Source of the DNA: Saccharomycopsis fibuligera x Saccharomycopsis cf. fibuligera
Taxonomy: Eukaryota; Ascomycota; Saccharomycetes; Ascoideales; Saccharomycopsidaceae
Direction: 5' to 3'
DNA: 64,000 nt
Assembly (NCBI GenBank): GCA_001936135.1
Contig: CP012809.1
Location: 3,149,501 to 3,213,500, forward strand
Every line of letters starts with the position of its first letter. Position 1 is the first letter of the stretch. The position numbers and the translations under genes are program-made. This document shows positions 59,640-64,000 of the stretch, in pieces. Under the pieces are notes generated by a model that was given only the letters and a program-made list of their open reading frames with translations, did no database searches and was not told where the DNA came from.

Positions 59640-62162
59640 ATGAACTTCATCAAAAAGATGTTGGGTTCTGCTCAGAAAGACGACTTGCTAGTCCTACCTT
59701 CCGGTCAATTGGTCCTCAGCCGCAGCCCTTCTTCCCCCAAGAGCGAGTCTGAATGTCTCTACAATGACGCCGTCGCCAGCATTAGGCAAACATCGGTGCC
59801 CCACAACTACCAGCTCGTGGTCCAGCGCGCTATCGAAGATGGCGAAGAGCAGCTCAAGGGTGACGAAACCACTGACGACTCTTTGCTTGATGAGCTCGAA
59901 GCCACCAGCAGCGGCGATGAACGCACATTTTTAATCGATCAGGAACTCAATTTCCACAAATATATTAATACTGACGGCAACACTACCGTGGTTTGGAAAG
60001 ACGTCTCTGGTGATGATGGAGATAAGTTTGCCTTTATTTGCGATACTTCGGTTAAAGAAAGTCTCATCGATCAATTCTTGGCTACGGTTTGTCGCTGTCA
60101 GTATGAGAGAAAATACAAAAAGTCATCAGCGGGAGTCACTGAACAAGATTTGCTTGAGTTCAAGTATGATCCTTCCAAAGAAACTGCTTTGAATAAAGAC
60201 CTTTTCCATGAAAATGGCGATTTTCCTTCTAGTAGTGATGATTATCCCAGTACTGAAAGTGGTGAGGAAGAAGATGTTTATGATGACGATGATGACGATG
60301 ATGACGATGATGACGATGAATTCAAAGATGCAGTAAGTGGCTCACCAGCTAAAGAAAAGGAATCCGCCTCGGATAGTAACAATGCGTCCAAGCTTTACCA
60401 ACCGGTCCAATTTAAGGAAACAACAAAATTGGATAAAACCAAAAAAGTAGAGCTTGAAGGAACAACAATTCTTGAAATTCCAGCTGAGTTGCATTTTTTC
60501 AATCCAGAGGAAACCAGCTTTGTGTTGAAAACTGACAACACTAATGCTAAAATTATTGATGCTGGAGACTGGAAATACTGGCTTGTGGTTGAAGATAAGC
60601 TGAGTAAAAACGTATTATTATCTTCTTTAATTGGTCAGGATATGAGTCCAACTTTCAACTATGACCACTTGTGCTTTATCTACAACTACGTTGTCGATGA
60701 TGACGCCACTTCTTGGTTGCTTAAATTTGAAGAGTTTGAAATCCTTCATGAATTTCAAACCGGATTTATGCATGCTCTTTGGGAAACCTTGAACAAGACT
60801 AAATTTGGTAAGATTAAAGAACAGGATCAAGATTATATTGTAGATGCATTGAATGATTTGAAACTCGAAGATTACGAAGATGAAGTTAAAGAGATTGAAA
60901 AGTATGAGGATAATAATGAAGAGGAAGAAGAAGATTATTCTGGGGGCGAAGAGAATTATGGCAAGCCCAAGATTTTACGTTCTGGAGTCAAAAAACAAGA
61001 ACAGGAATACGATTCTGATGACGATGATGATGAAGCAGCTCATAGCGCTTTCAGATCATCCAATGCTAAAAACAAAGCATTAGCAGTCTCTTCAACTGAT
61101 GATAGATCTTATGTGGTTAGAGGTGACAAAATTGGGGTTTTTAAACTCACTGAAGATCAAAACTCCGTTGATTTCTATACCGCTATCGAAAACATAAAAA
61201 ACCTAAAGGGTCAATCATTTGATCCTGAAAAAGTTATGTTACATACCAAGGACACATCTCTAATCATGCAGGATCCTAGCAGCAAAAGCAATTTATACCG
61301 TATGGACTTGAATAGAGGACAGGTGGTGGAAGAATACAAAGTGGGTCAGTCAGATACTGACATCAACGTGGTAGAATTTAATCCAACCCAAAAATTTAGT
61401 CAAGCCACTAATGAAGAAACTTTCTTGGGTTTGTCGCAAAACGGCTTATTCAAGATTGATCCTAGATTAGCTGGTAACAACTTGGTGGAATCCGAATATA
61501 AAAAATATCTTTCCAAGACTAATTTTACTGCTATTGCTACTAACGCTCAGGGTAATATTGCTGTTGCTTCTAAAGATGGTGAAATCAAATTGTTTGACCG
61601 TCTTGGTATTAATGCCAAAACTAGATTGCCAGGTTTGGGCGAAGAAATTAAAGGTCTTGATGTTTCTGCTGATGGTAGATGGGTTTTGGCTACTTGCCAA
61701 ACATATCTTTTGTTGGTTGAGGTGCAAATTAAAGATGGTAAGAATTCTGGCACGACTGGATTTTTGAAATCGTTTCCAAAAGATGCTAAGCCAATCCCAA
61801 AGATTTTGCAACTTTTGCCACAGCATGTTTCTGTCATGAGACAACATACCAAGAAGCCACTTGATTTTACCGTTGCCCATTTCAATACTGGTTTTGATTT
61901 CAAGGAAACTTCGATTATTTCATCTTCCGGTCCATATGTCGTGCGCTGGTCGTTGAGAAAAATCTTGAGGGGTGATAAAGAACCATATTTAATCAAGAAG
62001 TACGATGTGGAAGTCACGGCTGATAACTTCATGTTTGGCACTGATAATAATGCAATTGTTACTACTAGTGATGATGTGGCGCTCGTTAATAAAAAGAAAT
62101 TCAAAAAGCCAACCAGAGTTACATTGGGCACTTCAAAAGATAATATTGTCAAGAAGTATTAA
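59640..62162 (+). CDS. VID27: Vid27-family cytoplasmic protein
   Basis: The 840-residue protein is the Vid27 orthologue (S. cerevisiae 782). The N-terminal domain starts MNFIKKMLGSAQKDDLLVLPSGQ at the first ATG, has the PH-like central part (about 255-400; WKYWLVVEDK, NPTFNYDHL-type segment) and a C-terminal beta-propeller-like Vid27 domain (about 490-835; SYVVRGDKIGVFKL, ...NIAVASKDGEIKLFDRLG, GLDVSADGRWVLATC). Two acidic runs, poly-Asp near 217-228 and Asp/Glu near 418-435 and 458-470, link the domains. It was identified through vacuole import and degradation of gluconeogenic enzymes, but its molecular role is unclear. The WD-like segments suggest protein binding. Confidence 0.94.
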   Translation: MNFIKKMLGSAQKDDLLVLPSGQLVLSRSPSSPKSESECLYNDAVASIRQTSVPHNYQLVVQRAIEDGEEQLKGDETTDDSLLDELEATSSGDERTFLIDQELNFHKYINTDGNTTVVWKDVSGDDGDKFAFICDTSVKESLIDQFLATVCRCQYERKYKKSSAGVTEQDLLEFKYDPSKETALNKDLFHENGDFPSSSDDYPSTESGEEEDVYDDDDDDDDDDDDEFKDAVSGSPAKEKESASDSNNASKLYQPVQFKETTKLDKTKKVELEGTTILEIPAELHFFNPEETSFVLKTDNTNAKIIDAGDWKYWLVVEDKLSKNVLLSSLIGQDMSPTFNYDHLCFIYNYVVDDDATSWLLKFEEFEILHEFQTGFMHALWETLNKTKFGKIKEQDQDYIVDALNDLKLEDYEDEVKEIEKYEDNNEEEEEDYSGGEENYGKPKILRSGVKKQEQEYDSDDDDDEAAHSAFRSSNAKNKALAVSSTDDRSYVVRGDKIGVFKLTEDQNSVDFYTAIENIKNLKGQSFDPEKVMLHTKDTSLIMQDPSSKSNLYRMDLNRGQVVEEYKVGQSDTDINVVEFNPTQKFSQATNEETFLGLSQNGLFKIDPRLAGNNLVESEYKKYLSKTNFTAIATNAQGNIAVASKDGEIKLFDRLGINAKTRLPGLGEEIKGLDVSADGRWVLATCQTYLLLVEVQIKDGKNSGTTGFLKSFPKDAKPIPKILQLLPQHVSVMRQHTKKPLDFTVAHFNTGFDFKETSIISSSGPYVVRWSLRKILRGDKEPYLIKKYDVEVTADNFMFGTDNNAIVTTSDDVALVNKKKFKKPTRVTLGTSKDNIVKKY

Positions 62163-62255
62163 TTGAGTGTGCTTACTAGTTGGATTGCGTTTTGTTGTTG
62201 TTCGTTCTCTATTCAGTTTATTTTATTTCCGTTACGTTCGGTGATATCACACAAT

Positions 62256-62412
62256 GTTTTTGTTTTTGTTTTTGTTTTTGTTTTTGTTTTTGTTTTTGTT
62301 TTTGTTTTTGTTTTTGTTTTTGTTTTTGTTTTTGTTTTTGTTTTTGTTTTTGTTTTTGTTTTTGTTTTTGTTTTTTGTTTTTTGTTTTTTATTGTTTTTG
62401 TTTTTGTTTTTT
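62256..62412. repeat. (GTTTTT)n minisatellite-like repeat
   Basis: About 19 perfect GTTTTT units from 62256 to 62370, followed by imperfect units to 62412. It starts 94 bases after the VID27 stop, so it is probably transcribed in the 3' UTR. Confidence 0.95.
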
Positions 62413-63033
62413 AGTTTATAATTTTTCTGCTTTTTCACATACTTGATTATATCCATTTACTTTGATTAATTTTCATCATATTACCTTCATTTTTTTTTTC
62501 TAAATAGGTTGATCATTCCTTTGTTTCTTTTCGTTTCTTAGTTCTCCTTTTATTTTCTACTTTTACTTAAGCTTGTGGTGGCTATTTTGATTTTGTATTT
62601 TTTTTCCTAAATTAACCTTTAATTTTCTCTTTGATATCCTTATTTGCTGTGCTTGTCTATTGATCTGGCATACTGGCTACCGCGACTTAGAAAATTGCTT
62701 TACAGAAAATTTGCACTTACTTTTTTAAAAAAATAAAGAAAAATACAATTTTGTAGCGAGATCACATGAAAGCTTGGATGCTATTATTATGTTAGCTAAG
62801 ATGTATGAAAAGGAGTCAAAGTAATTTGGCGACTATATCATACCATTTAGTTAAGTTTTCTGTTTTTGTTTTGTTTTTTCGTTAAATACATATATTAACC
62901 CAATTGAACATCCATTTTATAATACATGCATCATTTTAACCCAACAAGTGCTTTCAATGTGCAGCGTCGTAAATTTTTGTTGGTCACTCAAACACCATAG
63001 TATGGCCGCTTTGACGTTCATGTTCAGATACTC

Positions 63034-63164
63034 CCGGCCGGTATCTTGACATGCATGCCATGCCGGCTTTGTGTTTGCGGGTACCCGCTGTTGCATGTGT
63101 CTTTGCCAAAGACACAAACGCCCGAACAGATGGCTACTACTGTAACTTGCCAAGCGGACAGTAG
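63034..63164. promoter_or_regulatory. Palindrome cluster in GC-rich island
   Basis: Perfect palindromes CCGGCCGG (63034-63041) and GCGGGTACCCGC (63077-63088), a 10-bp inverted repeat with a one-base centre (TGTGTCTTTG at 63096-63105, CAAAGACACA at 63107-63116), and CTACTGT / ACAGTAG (63137-63143, 63158-63164). These may be dimeric factor sites or RNA stems; the function is unknown. Confidence 0.4.
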
Positions 63165-63825
63165 GCCGGGTGTTAATTGGTAATTGATGGCAATTGTTCT
63201 TAAAAGCTGATTCTAAACAAGAGGAATTGCGTCAAGAAATTTATTTCAAAAGTGAAGATTGTGCACGGAGATTTAAAATTGAATAGCTTACTATATGAAG
63301 GCAATGGTGCTTTTATTTGTGATTTTGAAAGAAAACCTTTGGGGATACAAATATTGCAGCAAAAGTATAGTTGAAGAGTAAATTGCTTGGAAGAAGAATA
63401 TCATTTATGCTTTATGTTGCGCTACTTTTACGATTATTACTGAAATTCGCCCATGAAATATGCGCCCAATTGGCACATAAAGCTTGGCAGTGCCACGATG
63501 TATATATGTGTTAGGCTCTGCTGAATCAGGCAAGGGATCTAAGCCGACGGAAAAGGACATTTTGGGTTTAATAAATAGCAGTAGTTGGCCTTTTGTTATA
63601 ATCGCGGCTTGAAGAAGTAATATCCTTGTTTATTGTCTTAGAGTTATACCCACCATTTGAACATATTAACTGTAGCTGTGACTAGAAGTAGACCACTACA
63701 TAATCAATTAAAAAAATACAGTGTCTTTCAAAAACATATGTACAGTTTCTCCTTTATTTGCCAAAGCAGCGCAACGTGCACTGCACCTATAATATAATAC
63801 GCTAATATAGTAGATTAATGCTACT

Positions 63826-63826
<1 letters not shown>

Positions 63827-63856
<30 letters not shown>
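63827..63856. repeat. Poly(dA:dT) tract, 30 bases
   Basis: An uninterrupted A run, 25 bases beyond the stop codon of the minus-strand gene at the right edge. Confidence 0.8.
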
Positions 63857-63858
<2 letters not shown>

Positions 63859-63880
63859 AGAAGCAGAGGTAAATAAATCC

Positions 63881-64000
63881 TCATTTGAAACCGAAAGTTT
63901 TTCTTAGCTCATCGGAGAACAATACTCTAAAAGCCTTGAACTTTTGTAATCGTGTTGGATGGTCTGAAAAAAGAAAAAGTTAGTACAATGAAAGGTTAAC
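63881..64000 (-). CDS. Last exon of a spliced gene running off the right edge, product not recognised
   Basis: On the minus strand a TACTAAC branch point (63985-63979), a T-rich tract and a TTTTTTCAG acceptor (AG at 63965-63964) precede an 83-base exon (63963-63881). It reads, after two bases completing a codon, HPTRLQKFKAFRVLFSDELR then KTFGFK and TGA. The peptide is short, basic and amphipathic, as in many small mitochondrial or ribosomal proteins whose genes carry introns, but I cannot name it. The rest of the gene lies to the right of the window. Confidence 0.7.

Larger units (their letters stand above)
62163..63880. other. Long intergenic region downstream of VID27
   Basis: About 1.7 kb with no supported gene. 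It begins with a long TTTTTG repeat, is AT-rich to about 62990, then has a GC-rich palindrome cluster (63034-63164), and ends with a 30-base A tract next to the minus-strand gene at the edge. Confidence 0.55.

Noticed and set aside
62163-62446. Phe/Val/Cys or Lys/Asn repeat proteins
   Set aside because: They are translations of the GTTTTT repeat.
62917-63153. 78-codon minus-strand frame
   Set aside because: It runs through the palindrome cluster and shows no protein-like pattern; likely chance in GC-richer DNA.
1-64000. Transposons, LTR elements or other mobile DNA
   Set aside because: No reverse transcriptase, integrase or transposase frame and no long terminal repeats were seen on either strand.

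Overview
This is nuclear DNA of a budding yeast (Saccharomycotina). Genes are compact and mostly intronless. The three introns I can support carry yeast signals: GTATGT donors for MOT1 and ATP15, and the TACTAAC branch point for all three. Intergenic DNA is AT-rich with long poly(dA:dT) tracts. The proteins are orthologues of familiar yeast genes, often much longer than in Saccharomyces cerevisiae because of Asn, Ser, Gly and acidic low-complexity stretches. CTG codons are very rare, so I cannot place the species by its genetic code, although the little evidence there is favours leucine. I saw no tRNA, rRNA, CRISPR array, transposon or virus-derived element.

Layout from left to right: an ARE2-like sterol acyltransferase (5' end outside the window); MRN1; a small GPI-type wall protein; a GH105-type glycosidase that is unusual for a yeast; IRC5 and RSC8 (both minus strand); a 1,887-residue protein I cannot identify; RPD3; POS5; a DUF2417/YNL115C-like membrane hydrolase; SET2; MOT1 (minus, with an intron near its start); EGH1 (minus); ATP15 (spliced); OST4 (41 codons); a BRE4-like membrane protein (minus); RIO2; RRG9 (minus); VID27; and the last exon of a spliced minus-strand gene running off the right edge.

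By function, five of the genes act on chromatin or transcription: IRC5, RSC8, RPD3, SET2 and MOT1. SET2 and RPD3 belong to one known pathway, in which H3K36 methylation recruits an Rpd3 complex. ARE2 and EGH1 both handle sterol conjugates. POS5, ATP15 and RRG9 serve mitochondria. The neighbours do not form an operon-like unit.

The points most worth a second look are: loss of the expected catalytic His and motif Asp in the ARE2-like protein; a Gly in place of the nucleophile Ser in the DUF2417 hydrolase; a signal-less GH105 enzyme with a palindrome-rich promoter; a SET2 that seems to lack its WW domain; a roughly 500-residue insertion between the IRC5 ATPase lobes; the mini first exon of MOT1; and an orphan 66-codon exon-like frame between SET2 and MOT1.
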